From contig NZ_JACOFU010000004.1 of NCBI RefSeq assembly GCF_014284275.1, positions 248,001-312,000 on the forward strand: a DNA stretch of 64,000 nt, in the 5' to 3' direction. Below, one piece after another: positions 29,559 through 38,092 of this stretch; position 1 is the first letter of the stretch, and each line of letters starts with the position of its first letter. The notes below the pieces were generated by a model that had not been told where the DNA came from, ran no database searches, and saw only the letters and a list, made by a program, of their open reading frames with translations. The translations under genes were made by a program, and so were the position numbers. Origin of the DNA: Affinundibacterium amnicola (GTDB lineage: Bacteria; Pseudomonadota; Gammaproteobacteria; Burkholderiales; Burkholderiaceae_D).

Positions 29559-29699
29559 TGCTAAAGTTTTTTCAAAGTTTTTTCTGTATGCGACACAAGA
29601 AAGTTATCTTAAAAACACCCAAAAAATCTCGGTGAATTCTCGCAAAAATCGCGATAAGACCAACATCAATTGCGTTTTGAACTTAGAATCTTACCTGAA

Positions 29700-29721
29700 A
29701 CGCAGTTAACGTAAACGTCAA
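29700..29721. promoter_or_regulatory. Degenerate LiuR half-site, liuR/MBL divergent region
   Basis: AACGTAAACGTCAA is identical to the spacer and right arm of the liuA operator; the left arm (ACGCAGTT) matches poorly. The position suits autoregulation of liuR and/or control of the divergent MBL-fold gene. Confidence 0.6.
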
Positions 29722-29780
29722 TTTACATTGACCGCCTAAAACTCTGCATCAATACACTGTTGCGCCACATACACATAGCC

Positions 29781-30854
29781 ATGAATCATCAAGAACAAGC
29801 ATTGCATTACCCTCTCAGTGACAAACTACCAGAGGCGGGTCAAACCATAGAAATTGCACCAGGCGTGTTGTGGATCAGAATGGGCTTGCCGTTTGCGCTC
29901 AATCACATCAATTTATGGTTGATCGAAGACATCTACCAAACCGATGCGGGTTCCGCGCACGGTTGGACTGTGGTCGATTGCGGCATCAATAGCGATGCGA
30001 CTCGCGATGCCTGGGAAATTTTATTTGCCTCGCATCTCAAAGGTTTGCCTATAGTGCGTGTCATCGCAACCCACTGCCATCCAGACCATGTTGGCAGTGC
30101 AGATTGGCTTTGTACTTTGTGGAATGCGCCGCTCTACATGAGCACGGGTGAATACGCCTTTGCACGCATGATGTCGGCCGGCTTGCCGGGGGTCGATGGC
30201 TCAGCGATGTTCCCACACTTCCGCAAACATGGCATGGTAACTGCCGACATGCAGGAAAAAATTCAAGAACGCAAAACTTATTACACACGCTTAGTGCCGA
30301 CCGTACCAACTTCCTATCACCGCTTGCAAGATGGACAGGAAATCACGATAGGCCAACATACGTGGCGCATCATTACCGGTTTTGGACATTCGCCCGAACA
30401 CGTATCGTTGTATTGCGCAGCATTAAATTGCCTGATCTCGGGCGATATGGTGTTGCCGCGTATTTCAACCAATGTCTCGGTATTTGCGGCAGAACCAGAA
30501 GCCAACCCAGTCAAGCAATATTTGGATTCTTTAGAAAAATATGCGGATCTACCAGAAGATGTTTTAGTGCTGCCATCGCATGGCAAGCCTTTCACTGGCA
30601 TCCACACACGCATACAACAATTGCGAGATCATCATGCCGAACGTTTGCAAGAGGTGTTAGATGCTTGCACGACGCCGCTGTCGGCACATGATATCGTGCC
30701 TATCATGTTCAAACGCCCACTCGATGCACATCAGTTGACATTTGCCTTGGGTGAAGCTTTGGCGCATTGTCATCATCTTTGGTTCGAGGGCAAATTGCAA
30801 CGTCACTTAGATGCAGACGAAGTTTATCGCTTTGTTCGCAGTGCAACTAACTGA
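29781..30854 (+). CDS. MBL-fold metallohydrolase
   Basis: A 357-residue metallo-beta-lactamase-fold hydrolase. Metal ligands are visible in ATHCHPDHVGSADWL (HxHxDH), the His of ITGFGHSPEHVSLY, the Asp of LISGDMVLP and the His of LPSHGKPF; a C-terminal winged-helix-like segment follows (~285-350). The frame opens at TTG 29760, but ATG 29781 gives the natural N-terminus; neither has a strong ribosome-binding site. Divergent from liuR with a LiuR half-site between, so it may belong to the same regulon; a thioesterase- or lactonase-like role is a guess. Confidence 0.87.
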   Translation: MNHQEQALHYPLSDKLPEAGQTIEIAPGVLWIRMGLPFALNHINLWLIEDIYQTDAGSAHGWTVVDCGINSDATRDAWEILFASHLKGLPIVRVIATHCHPDHVGSADWLCTLWNAPLYMSTGEYAFARMMSAGLPGVDGSAMFPHFRKHGMVTADMQEKIQERKTYYTRLVPTVPTSYHRLQDGQEITIGQHTWRIITGFGHSPEHVSLYCAALNCLISGDMVLPRISTNVSVFAAEPEANPVKQYLDSLEKYADLPEDVLVLPSHGKPFTGIHTRIQQLRDHHAERLQEVLDACTTPLSAHDIVPIMFKRPLDAHQLTFALGEALAHCHHLWFEGKLQRHLDADEVYRFVRSATN

Positions 30855-30866
30855 TCTGTCAGAGCC

Positions 30867-31769
30867 ATGAGCAAAGCACCTTTATCGGTTTACCTCAAGC
30901 TGGTCTGTGTCGCGCTATTTTGGGGTGGCACTTTTATCGCGGGTCGTATCGTATCAACTGAAATTCCACATATGATCGCTGCCGCCGGACGGTTTCTAGT
31001 GGCCTGTGTATTTTTACTCTTATTAGCCTGGCGAGTCGAAGGCGGTTTACCTAAACTCACCAGACAACAAAAACACGCGACTTTTGGCCTAGGCGCTACC
31101 GGTATTTTTCTATACAACATTTGCTTCCTCGCTGCGCTAGAGCGTATGCCCGCGGGTCGTAGTGCTTTGTTCGTTTCGCTTAGTCCTATTGTTACCGCAT
31201 TAGCGATGGCAATTTTGTTTCGTGAACGTTTAGGATTTTTGAAATGGCTAGGTATTGCGATTGCCTTTGTCGGCGCTGCAGTCGTCATCACACGCGGCGA
31301 TCTATTGAGTGTAGCTCATGACATCTCTAGCGCGATGGGTGCGGGTGAATTGTTTATGTTAGGCGCTGTCGCTTCCTGGACTGCGTATACGATTTTGGGA
31401 AAACACGCACTTAAAGGCTTATCACCAATTGCAGCAACGACTTATGCATCCTTATGGGGCTTGCTGTTACTTTGCATGGGTGCGGTCAATCAGTTGCCCT
31501 TGTTAGATACTGCCAAATTGACTTGGCAAGTGTTAAGCGCGATCGCTTTCTTAGGTGTGTTTGGCACCGTGATTGGTTTCGTTTGGTACTACGAAGGCGT
31601 TAAGGCCATCGGCCCCGCGCGTACTGCGGTCTTCAACAATCTGGTGCCTGTATTTGGTGTCAGCTTGAGTGCACTACTATTGAATGAAGCAATATTAATT
31701 TCTATGGTGTTAGGTGGACTATTGGTGATTGCTGGTGTCTCACTAACAAATAGAACGCCCCCAGAGTGA
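30867..31769 (+). CDS. EamA/DMT-family transporter
   Basis: A 300-residue inner-membrane protein with ten hydrophobic segments forming two EamA repeats (about 8-140 and 155-295). The first is VCVALFWGGTFIAGRIVS, and the second repeat starts ELFMLGAVASWTAYTILGKH. FGTVIGFVWYYEGVKAIGPARTAVFNNLVPVFGV is the highly typical late motif. Members export amino acids or other metabolites. Starts 12 bp after the MBL gene, so likely cotranscribed with it. Confidence 0.92.
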   Translation: MSKAPLSVYLKLVCVALFWGGTFIAGRIVSTEIPHMIAAAGRFLVACVFLLLLAWRVEGGLPKLTRQQKHATFGLGATGIFLYNICFLAALERMPAGRSALFVSLSPIVTALAMAILFRERLGFLKWLGIAIAFVGAAVVITRGDLLSVAHDISSAMGAGELFMLGAVASWTAYTILGKHALKGLSPIAATTYASLWGLLLLCMGAVNQLPLLDTAKLTWQVLSAIAFLGVFGTVIGFVWYYEGVKAIGPARTAVFNNLVPVFGVSLSALLLNEAILISMVLGGLLVIAGVSLTNRTPPE

Positions 31770-31798
31770 ATTACCTATGAACCAAGGTATAGCTAGGT

Positions 31799-32104
31799 TC
31801 ATAGAAAAAACCAAATTGCCAAAGTCGTCAATGTTGCGAGGATGAGTAAAGCTGGAATGGCATGTCGTTGAAGCGCAGATCTATTCGTATTCGATAGCGG
31901 CTTCACCGACGCATGTTTTTGATAATGTAATGCTTGCAAAGCTTGCTGTCTGAGTTCAGCCTGCGCCTCCAAACTATGGATCGCAGATGGCATAACGCGC
32001 AGATTTTTTGAAGAGTCAAAAACTGGTGGCAATATACGATAGTGGGGCATAGGACAAAACGGATAAACAAGAGATGCGCCATTTGAACACGAAGGTGCTA
32101 TCAA
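31799..32104 (-). CDS. Small protein with C-terminal membrane anchor
   Basis: Up to 101 residues; I do not recognise it. It ends in one hydrophobic segment (AIPALLILATLTTLAIWFFL) after a basic stretch, the form of a tail-anchored protein. A middle helix (SLEAQAELRQQALQALHYQ) may coil. Start is unclear: the ATG at 32104, or ATGs at 32050 or 31993; none has a good ribosome-binding site. Convergent with the EamA gene. Confidence 0.5.
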   Translation of the reverse strand: MIAPSCSNGASLVYPFCPMPHYRILPPVFDSSKNLRVMPSAIHSLEAQAELRQQALQALHYQKHASVKPLSNTNRSALQRHAIPALLILATLTTLAIWFFL

Positions 32105-32151
32105 GTTGCATATTCATATCTATTATCTTAAAAGTACGATATATCGCTACG

Positions 32152-32176
32152 GCTGGTAGCGTTTTTTGCTACCAGC
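32152..32176. terminator. Hairpin between ceramidase-like gene and small membrane gene
   Basis: GCTGGTAGC and GCTACCAGC form a perfect 9-bp stem with a T-rich loop. It follows the stop of the minus-strand gene at 32199. There is no clear U-tract after the stem, so function as a terminator is uncertain. Confidence 0.4.
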
Positions 32177-32198
32177 ATTGAGCGCCAACGATCTGCCC

Positions 32199-33020
32199 TC
32201 AAACTGATCGCTTCAAGTCAGTTGTCGCTGCGCTAGCATGCACGCACTTCGCGCTCAGCCAATTCCAAATAATCAATGCAGCAGCGCCGCTCGCCAATAA
32301 ATGCTTGATCGTATGTCCGCTTATAAAACCTGTGTGAGATAAGATCGCCACATCCAAAATTTCTGCCACTTTTGCCGACACATACATGCCAATCGCGATC
32401 GCAAAGACCCAACGTGTTTGGCGCATTGTTGGATAAGTCATCTGCCACAAGGGAATCAATACAATTGCCAGCAACTGCAACACCAGATACAAACGCAAAT
32501 CGCCAGTATTTTTCCACCAAAGTACCGAAATCAGCGCAAACAAGAGCAACACAAGCACATTCGCTGCGGCGACAGAAAATCGACGAACATTCATTGCTTC
32601 GATACGAACCGCAGCCAATAAACTCGCGCAAGCGCAAGCAATCGGCAAGCGATCCCAAAACAGCCGCGCATCATCCGGTGCCCAATGATAAAAACCCGAA
32701 CCAAAGCTGGTCGCAAAAATCGACACAACAAATACAAGATAAGCGATGTCTCGGGGCTGCCATCGATCTGCAGTCACTTGTGCACCCCATCGTCGACCAA
32801 GAATCCAGGCCAAACTTAAGCCGATCAAGCCCATGAGGCCAGTCAAACCGAATGCAATATTGCTGAGCACATCCATCGCATTCGGAATACCCAAATACGT
32901 TTTGCTATCTGCAAACACATGATATGCATCGTATTGCGGTATCACGCCATACATCAACATGGATATCGCGCAAACCAAAACTACTACTGCCGGCAACAAA
33001 CGCCACTTGCTTTCCATCAC
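32199..33020 (-). CDS. CREST-superfamily (alkaline ceramidase-like) membrane hydrolase
   Basis: A 273-residue protein with about seven transmembrane helices. It carries the ceramidase/CREST pattern: GIPNAMDVLSNIAFG near 45, GSGFYHWAPDDARLFWDRLP near 107-126 (Ser/His/Asp of the metal site) and SGHTIKHLLASGAAAL near 245 with the paired His. This superfamily includes alkaline ceramidases, PAQR receptors and Per1; bacterial members are proposed membrane hydrolases with few tested. First candidate start 33020 (MMESKWR). Substrate unknown; a lipid amide is the family expectation. Confidence 0.82.
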   Translation of the reverse strand: MMESKWRLLPAVVVLVCAISMLMYGVIPQYDAYHVFADSKTYLGIPNAMDVLSNIAFGLTGLMGLIGLSLAWILGRRWGAQVTADRWQPRDIAYLVFVVSIFATSFGSGFYHWAPDDARLFWDRLPIACACASLLAAVRIEAMNVRRFSVAAANVLVLLLFALISVLWWKNTGDLRLYLVLQLLAIVLIPLWQMTYPTMRQTRWVFAIAIGMYVSAKVAEILDVAILSHTGFISGHTIKHLLASGAAALIIWNWLSAKCVHASAATTDLKRSV

Positions 33021-33291
33021 TCACCCGCTTTCAAGAAAAACTCAAGAAGCTGCAGCATGCCAAACCAGCGTGCGAATCCAAATCGCCATAAACCAAGTTG
33101 CATCATCTTTGATACAAAGTCGCAAGAGGCGCTACTCAAGGGGTTTCACACCTGACATATTCAAGGATGGCGCGAAATGGTAAAGTAAGTGTATCGTCCT
33201 ATCCAAGGCGCAAATCAGCCACTAGGCTGCGAACCAGATTGCCAACGAAGTTACCAAGAAAATCGTCAACAAAATACCAGCACACAACGCT

Positions 33292-34035
33292 ATGACTGAA
33301 ATCAAACAATTGCTCAACACGATTAAATATCAACTAAAACAGCAAGCCAAAACCTACCGCGATGTTGCCGATGCCTTGCAGTTATCAGAAGCCAGCATCA
33401 AGCGCATGTTTAGCGACAGCAGTGAAGCGCCGATCACACTTGACCGCATTATCGAAATTAGTCATTTTTTGGGATTTAGCTTAGCAGAGTTAACACAAGA
33501 AGCCAGCCTGACACAGGCAAAGTTAAGCACTTTAAGTAGCGCGCAAGAAACCGAGCTGATTTCCGACAGTGTGTTGCTGATGGTCGCCGTCTGCGCGGTC
33601 AACCATTGGAGCATGGCCGATATTCTCAGCACCTATCGATTATCAGAAACCGAATGCTTACGGCATTTGCTCAAGCTAGATCAATTGAAGTTGATTAGCC
33701 TATTGCCCGGCAACCGTATTCGATTAAACATCAGCCGCGACTTTGATTGGATACCGGGTGGACCGATTCGCGATTACTTCCGACAAGAAGGAATGCCAGA
33801 TTTTCTCAATTCACGCTTTCATCATGAGATGGAAAATTTCACCTTTACGCATGGCATGCTAACCGAAGCAGCCGCGAGTAAATTTCAAACTGAATTACGT
33901 CATCTCAAACGAAAATTTGCAGAACTGCACGCAGAAAGTCTGCAATCACCGCTGAAGAAACGTCATGGTATCGGCGTATTGATGGCGATGCGCCCATGGG
34001 AACCGATCAGCTTTTCTAAACTCAGAAAAAACTAA
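33292..34035 (+). CDS. XRE-family transcriptional regulator
   Basis: A 247-residue regulator. The N-terminal HTH (about 5-65) reads KQQAKTYRDVADALQLSEASIKRMFSDSSEAPITLDRIIEI, a Cro/CI-type fold, followed by a ~180-residue effector or dimer domain with LSETECLRHLLKLDQLKLI (possible second winged helix) and conserved PGGPIRDYFRQEGMPDFL. Proteins of this layout are common in gammaproteobacteria and betaproteobacteria, target unknown. Preceded by a 271 bp gap in which I see no other feature. Confidence 0.87.
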   Translation: MTEIKQLLNTIKYQLKQQAKTYRDVADALQLSEASIKRMFSDSSEAPITLDRIIEISHFLGFSLAELTQEASLTQAKLSTLSSAQETELISDSVLLMVAVCAVNHWSMADILSTYRLSETECLRHLLKLDQLKLISLLPGNRIRLNISRDFDWIPGGPIRDYFRQEGMPDFLNSRFHHEMENFTFTHGMLTEAAASKFQTELRHLKRKFAELHAESLQSPLKKRHGIGVLMAMRPWEPISFSKLRKN

Positions 34036-34054
34036 TCGCTCCCCATCCATCTAC

Positions 34055-35266
34055 TTAAATTTTCATCTTAACGATGCGCGGGCAATGATCGCTAGAGATG
34101 ATCTTCTGCCCTGCTTCTTGAATCACAGGCAATTTAAGCGAGTTAAAACCCTTCGCTTGTTTCGCATGCAGCGCGGTGCTGAACAAAATATGATCTAAGC
34201 CAACGAAGCCTTTGCACGCAGATCCTTCTGCTAACGGGATTTGCACCAAGCTTGGCGTGCCATCCGAAATCTCTTGCCACATCACGCGCGATTTCACTTC
34301 ACCAAATGATCCTGTGCTATTCGGACTCGCGGGATCCGAACCATCCAAGCGCACTTCTTTTGCCGGAATATTCGCAGCGGCTTCTTCATCAATACGACGA
34401 TTAAAATCGCCCAACAGGATAAACATAGGCGTCTTTGCCGCGACTGCCTCTATCCAATTTTCTAACGGTGCAATTTGACGATTTAATACCTTGCACGCCG
34501 CATCGTTATCGGTCAGCAAACGGGCGGGATAACGTTCTGTGTTGACCAGATTCGCGCACGACGATTTCAAATGCACATTCAAGAGACTAAACGCTTTTCC
34601 TTCTATCGTTAAATTCAACTCCACGCCCGGACGTAAACGACGAATACCTTTCACGTCATCGGCTTTTTCTTTGATGGCTAAAGCATCTTCATTTTTACAA
34701 ACGACGGGCTTTTTGCTTAGCGATTTTTTCCAAGCAAACCCAACCGTTTGAAACGCATTATGCTCAGCCACACAAGATTCAAAATCTGCTGCATGTTTAC
34801 CTAAAATATCTTGGATTGCGGCGCGATTGCTCACCTCTTGAAACGCAAAAATCGAAATCCCTTCGTCGACCACCAGCTTATCGATCGTCGCAGCTAAGCC
34901 ATGCACTTTTTGCGCATACCACGCATACGCGTTCTGCCAATTATTGCTATTGAGCCGATAAGCATTACAAGGCGCCACCATCATACTTTTTTCTGCACCG
35001 CCAGCAGCCGTTTCAAAATTGGCTTGGCATTGTTTAGCACGTTCGACCTCTTCATTCGTTGGGGACTGCGCATCGCGCATGGTTCTGGCGCGGGTTTCAC
35101 ACCAATTCACTTGCGGTGCGGAGCAAACTTCGAGATGCTTTTTAAAATCATCCTTACTCCCCATCCACGCCAAATTAAACGAAGCAATTCCCACTTCAGC
35201 GGCAAAAATTGCGGATGAGCTAAAGCTCAGTGCCAAGGCGATGGCAATCTTATTCATTGTTGACAT
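34055..35266 (-). CDS. Secreted endonuclease/exonuclease/phosphatase-family protein
   Basis: A 403-residue EEP-fold hydrolase with a Sec signal peptide (IAIALALSFSSSAIFAAE, cleavage after ~23). Catalytic motifs are GIASFNLAWMG (Asn), FAFQEVSN (Glu metal ligand), LNVHLKSSC (His), LGDFNRR (Asp/Asn) and the C-terminal ISSDHCPRIVKM (Asp-His). The fold covers DNase I, phosphodiesterases and sphingomyelinases; which applies is not clear. Several cysteines agree with periplasmic or extracellular disulfides. Nearest neighbours are unrelated, so probably monocistronic. Confidence 0.88.
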   Translation of the reverse strand: MSTMNKIAIALALSFSSSAIFAAEVGIASFNLAWMGSKDDFKKHLEVCSAPQVNWCETRARTMRDAQSPTNEEVERAKQCQANFETAAGGAEKSMMVAPCNAYRLNSNNWQNAYAWYAQKVHGLAATIDKLVVDEGISIFAFQEVSNRAAIQDILGKHAADFESCVAEHNAFQTVGFAWKKSLSKKPVVCKNEDALAIKEKADDVKGIRRLRPGVELNLTIEGKAFSLLNVHLKSSCANLVNTERYPARLLTDNDAACKVLNRQIAPLENWIEAVAAKTPMFILLGDFNRRIDEEAAANIPAKEVRLDGSDPASPNSTGSFGEVKSRVMWQEISDGTPSLVQIPLAEGSACKGFVGLDHILFSTALHAKQAKGFNSLKLPVIQEAGQKIISSDHCPRIVKMKI

Positions 35267-35387
35267 ACGAGACTTTCTATAAAAGCTACATTCAATACTG
35301 CGTAATTCTTAATCAATTATCGAGATTCATCTGAATACGCGCGGCGCTCAGCATTCGAAGACACTGCTTGGATACAAAATACCTGCC

Positions 35388-35852
35388 CTAGTTCACCGCA
35401 ATTAGCTGAATATCAAATACCAATGTCGCCGCCGGAGGAATCGGCCCACGTCCACCCGGACCATAAGCGAGATCCGATGGAATAATCAAATTACGATGCC
35501 CACCAACTTTCATACCAACGACTCCTTGATCCCAACCCTTAATCACTTGACCATCACCAAGCTGAAAACTAAATGGCGTGCCACGTGTGACCGAACTATC
35601 AAATTGTTGCCCACGTTGTCCAGGCGCTTTTGCGTCATACAACCAACCTGTGTAATGCACAGTCACCTGCTTACCCGACTCGGCGACAACACCAGTACCA
35701 ACGACCAAATCAGTGCTCTGCATCGCTGCAACAGAATTCGCAGGATCAACCGCTTCGGTTGGACGATTACAAGCGCTTAAACCTAAGCTCAGACTTAGAA
35801 TTAAACCTACGGCGGAGATCTTGGGAACTAAGGTGGAAAGCTGGTAGTGCAT
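35388..35852 (-). CDS. Lipoprotein FKBP-type peptidyl-prolyl isomerase
   Basis: A 154-residue FKBP. The lipoprotein signal has lipobox LSAC (Cys ~28), so the domain is likely anchored in the periplasm. The single FKBP domain shows KQVTVHYTGWLYDA, QFDSSVTRGTPFSFQLG, VIKGWDQGVVGMKVGGHR and IPSDLAYGPGGRG-PIPPAATLVFDIQLI, with the aromatic active-site residues intact. AAGGAT precedes ATG 35852. Assists folding of secreted proteins. Confidence 0.93.
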   Translation of the reverse strand: MHYQLSTLVPKISAVGLILSLSLGLSACNRPTEAVDPANSVAAMQSTDLVVGTGVVAESGKQVTVHYTGWLYDAKAPGQRGQQFDSSVTRGTPFSFQLGDGQVIKGWDQGVVGMKVGGHRNLIIPSDLAYGPGGRGPIPPAATLVFDIQLIAVN

Positions 35853-36225
35853 GAATATCCTTGAGGTTGTGCGCTAAGCAAAGCGCTTGAATGAAAGCCG
35901 CGATTATAGGTGGTTTTCGTTGGGACGATATTAAACATGTAGTTCAAACGATGTGTCGAATTCAGAGGATTGCTTGTATATTCAAGTCGAAAATTAAAAA
36001 AGGCTAGACGAGTAATTACGTCGCAGGTGATGTATATCAAATTGCGCGATTTGGTTTTGGTTAATTGATGCTTTTGTACGTTTGCTTAGAGCTGCATGCT
36101 TGATCGACATATTGAAATTTGTGATGCATCCAAGCGACTTGCGAACGTAAAGAAACAAATTGTCTTTATTTTGATGGTCGGTTATCTTTGCAACTTGTCA
36201 AATCACGATAGCAAATTTAGAAAAC
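35853..36225. other. Gene-free, AT-richer gap
   Basis: 373 bp between the divergent FKBP gene and the 36226 gene. Only short shadow frames; no convincing promoter, RNA or repeat seen. Base composition is more AT-rich than the flanks, continuing through 37.1 kb. Confidence 0.6.
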
Positions 36226-36741
36226 ATGACACCTGCAGAGACTCAATTGCTGTCCGATGCTGTAAAAATCGGATTTCCCGTCCTCGGTACCATTGCCGGT
36301 ACAATCATTGGTGGTGTTTCAACATATTTACTTTCGAAACTTGGTCATAAGCACGATTCAAAGAAAGAACTCTCAAAGCGAAGGTTCGACTTACTAATGC
36401 AAACTGCAAATGACGTTACTGAATTTGAACATTTGATTGGTACATATGCGACCGAAGTGAGCAATAAGGTTCAAGGTTTAAAAGGTGCTGTTGATTTCGA
36501 AGAAGCAAAGTCAAACATATACAAAAATAATCAGCCACTTCGCCGGGCTAGAATGGCGTTGAAAGTACTTGGACTAAAAGAAGCTGAGATTAGTTTGGAA
36601 AAATATATCGAAATCACGCGTGAACTGATTAGGTTTGGCCCGAACCTATCTAAAGAACGAGCGTCTGAATTGGCGAAAAAAATTGTTCTTGGCCCTGTGG
36701 AATTTTATGAAGCACTGTCTAAAGAATTATCTATCGTCTGA
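36226..36741 (+). CDS. Membrane-anchored protein of unknown function
   Basis: 171 residues; not recognised. The N-terminus has one hydrophobic segment with small-residue pattern (GFPVLGTIAGTIIGGVSTYLL, 16-36), followed by KHDSKKELSKRRFDLLM and long amphipathic helices to the end, suggesting a membrane-tethered, mainly helical cytoplasmic domain. Codon use and local AT-richness differ from the flanking genes, suggesting acquisition. ATG 36226 has only a weak ribosome-binding site. Confidence 0.65.
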   Translation: MTPAETQLLSDAVKIGFPVLGTIAGTIIGGVSTYLLSKLGHKHDSKKELSKRRFDLLMQTANDVTEFEHLIGTYATEVSNKVQGLKGAVDFEEAKSNIYKNNQPLRRARMALKVLGLKEAEISLEKYIEITRELIRFGPNLSKERASELAKKIVLGPVEFYEALSKELSIV

Positions 36742-36847
36742 GCCGTAAATTTGACGCTAACATACTATTCGAAAAGGATGTGCGAGTACGAGCAACTTTC
36801 ATTTTTACTGTTTGATATGCACACCTTTCGATTCAACGCTATGCATT

Positions 36848-37120
36848 ATGAGTAATCGCACATTTGCTTGCCTACACTGTCGGAAATTGCAAAGAAAGGA
36901 TCAGAATATTGAAGCGTTTTTCTGTCCGCTTTGTCGACGCGAATGTGTACGCGTTCATTGGAAGTTGCACGTACCAGCTCCGAAAAAAGTGAAGAAATGG
37001 AATTCTTTCTGGGATCGCTATTTGCTGGAGCTTCGACAAATTGAAGAGTTTAAAACGAATCCCAATATCCGCGAAGTCCGCCTTCCGCTTCTCAACCAAG
37101 TATTCAAGAGAGTGACATAA
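36848..37120 (+). CDS. Small zinc-ribbon protein of unknown function
   Basis: 90 residues from ATG 36848 (the open frame begins at an upstream TTG). Two CxxC pairs, FACLHCRK and FFCPLCRRECV, form a likely zinc ribbon at residues 6-35; the rest is basic and helical (KKVKKWNSFWDRYLLELRQIEEF). No family recognised. Lies 106 bp after the membrane-anchored gene in the same AT-rich patch. Confidence 0.55.
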   Translation: MSNRTFACLHCRKLQRKDQNIEAFFCPLCRRECVRVHWKLHVPAPKKVKKWNSFWDRYLLELRQIEEFKTNPNIREVRLPLLNQVFKRVT

Positions 37121-37246
37121 AGGGCTGTCAACTCGTTAAGGCGCAGTGCATTGCGCCCTATTTCAATGCACCGCCATCGCATCTTGCGAAGCCTTGCTAT
37201 GGGTTCTACATGCCCCCCCGAAGTTGGTTTACAAACAAGACCTTTG

Positions 37247-37723
37247 TTATCGAATCCCAGTGTACTGCGCCGAACAGACTTTCCAATCCGCCTTTTCTTT
37301 ACACAGCATATAGCTAGCGCGGATGGAGAATTGGCGGGTTTGTTCACCGGCTTGCATCTTGTAACGCAATTTGGCGATGACTAGTTTGCCTTCGGCGACC
37401 TCACGAAATACTGGCTCTAATACTTCCACGACTGGCACTTGCTTTTTGTTTTCAATCGCATAAAAACCGAGCATCTTGGCACGCTCATCCACTTCTCCGG
37501 CGGGAGACACTTCGATGTATTGTGAGTGCGTGATCGCGTCTAAAGTTTTTTGATCGAAGTTAGCTTGTGCCTGCACGTGCTTTTGCACGAGTGCCAATGC
37601 ATCAGTAGTCGCAGAAGTTGTCACCACTTGTTTAACGGGCATCGCCGAAATGCTGACACTGGCGCCAAAGAGTACGGTCAATAATCCAGTCCAACGAAAA
37701 AAACACTGCTTGTTTAAAGTCAT
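37247..37723 (-). CDS. Secreted SnoaL/DUF4440-like protein (NTF2 fold)
   Basis: A 158-residue protein with a Sec signal peptide (WTGLLTVLFGASVSISA, ~10-28) and an NTF2-like domain: ALALVQKHVQAQANFDQKTLDAITHSQYIEVSPAGEVDERAKMLGF, the DUF4440-type start, then VIAKLRYKM and SIRASYMLCKEKADWKVCSAQYTGI. Two Cys near the end may pair. AAAGGG precedes ATG 37723. The role (binding or isomerase-like) is unknown. Confidence 0.82.
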   Translation of the reverse strand: MTLNKQCFFRWTGLLTVLFGASVSISAMPVKQVVTTSATTDALALVQKHVQAQANFDQKTLDAITHSQYIEVSPAGEVDERAKMLGFYAIENKKQVPVVEVLEPVFREVAEGKLVIAKLRYKMQAGEQTRQFSIRASYMLCKEKADWKVCSAQYTGIR

Positions 37724-38092
37724 GATAAGCCCTTTCAGTTAATGAGCAGCATTACATCGCATTTTGATCAAGCAAGCACATGCAATGTGACGAAACCCAA
37801 GATTTCTTGCATCAAATGCGAAGTTCTGACGACACGCATCGCAGCTTCAGCAGATTTATTCAGATAACTGGCACAAACTATCAGCACATGCTACACTTGC
37901 AGCATGCTACATAAGTAGCGTTTGTTTTAGACAATTTGTATTATTAGTAGGGCTTACACAAAATTGCACTGGCTAGGCGTGGTGCCGCAGACAGTAAATA
38001 TGTACGGCAAGGCGAACACGAGGACGCCAGCGTCTGTTTTGCGTAAGTCCTAATTAGTAAATCCTAAGTCTTGAAGACCCAGAGGAAAGATC
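37724..38092. other. Divergent intergenic region with hairpin element copy B
   Basis: 369 bp between the divergent SnoaL-like and hydrolase genes. The right half is element copy B (37948-38052), placed in the 5' leader of the hydrolase gene. The left part holds no gene; a promoter for each side is expected but not resolved. Confidence 0.7.
37948..38052. repeat. Structured hairpin element, copy B
   Basis: Terminal arms TAGGGCTTACACAAAA and TTTTGCGTAAGTCCTA (two differences), inner stem CTGGC/GCCAG. The interior TAGGCGTGGTGCCGCAGACA, central partial palindrome GTAAATATGTAC and CGGCAAGGCGAACAC matches copies A and C. Confidence 0.82.

Noticed and set aside
32233-32658. 141-codon minus-strand frame within the ceramidase-like gene
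   Set aside because: It is an alternate-frame shadow of the CREST protein, which has clear motifs.
36096-36350. 84-codon plus-strand frame overlapping the 36226 gene
   Set aside because: It overlaps the better-supported frame and lacks a coherent protein pattern.
37948-38052. Interpretation of copy B as a rho-independent terminator or simple REP
   Set aside because: It lies in a 5' leader, has no U-tract and shares internal sequence with two distant copies, which fits a dispersed element better.
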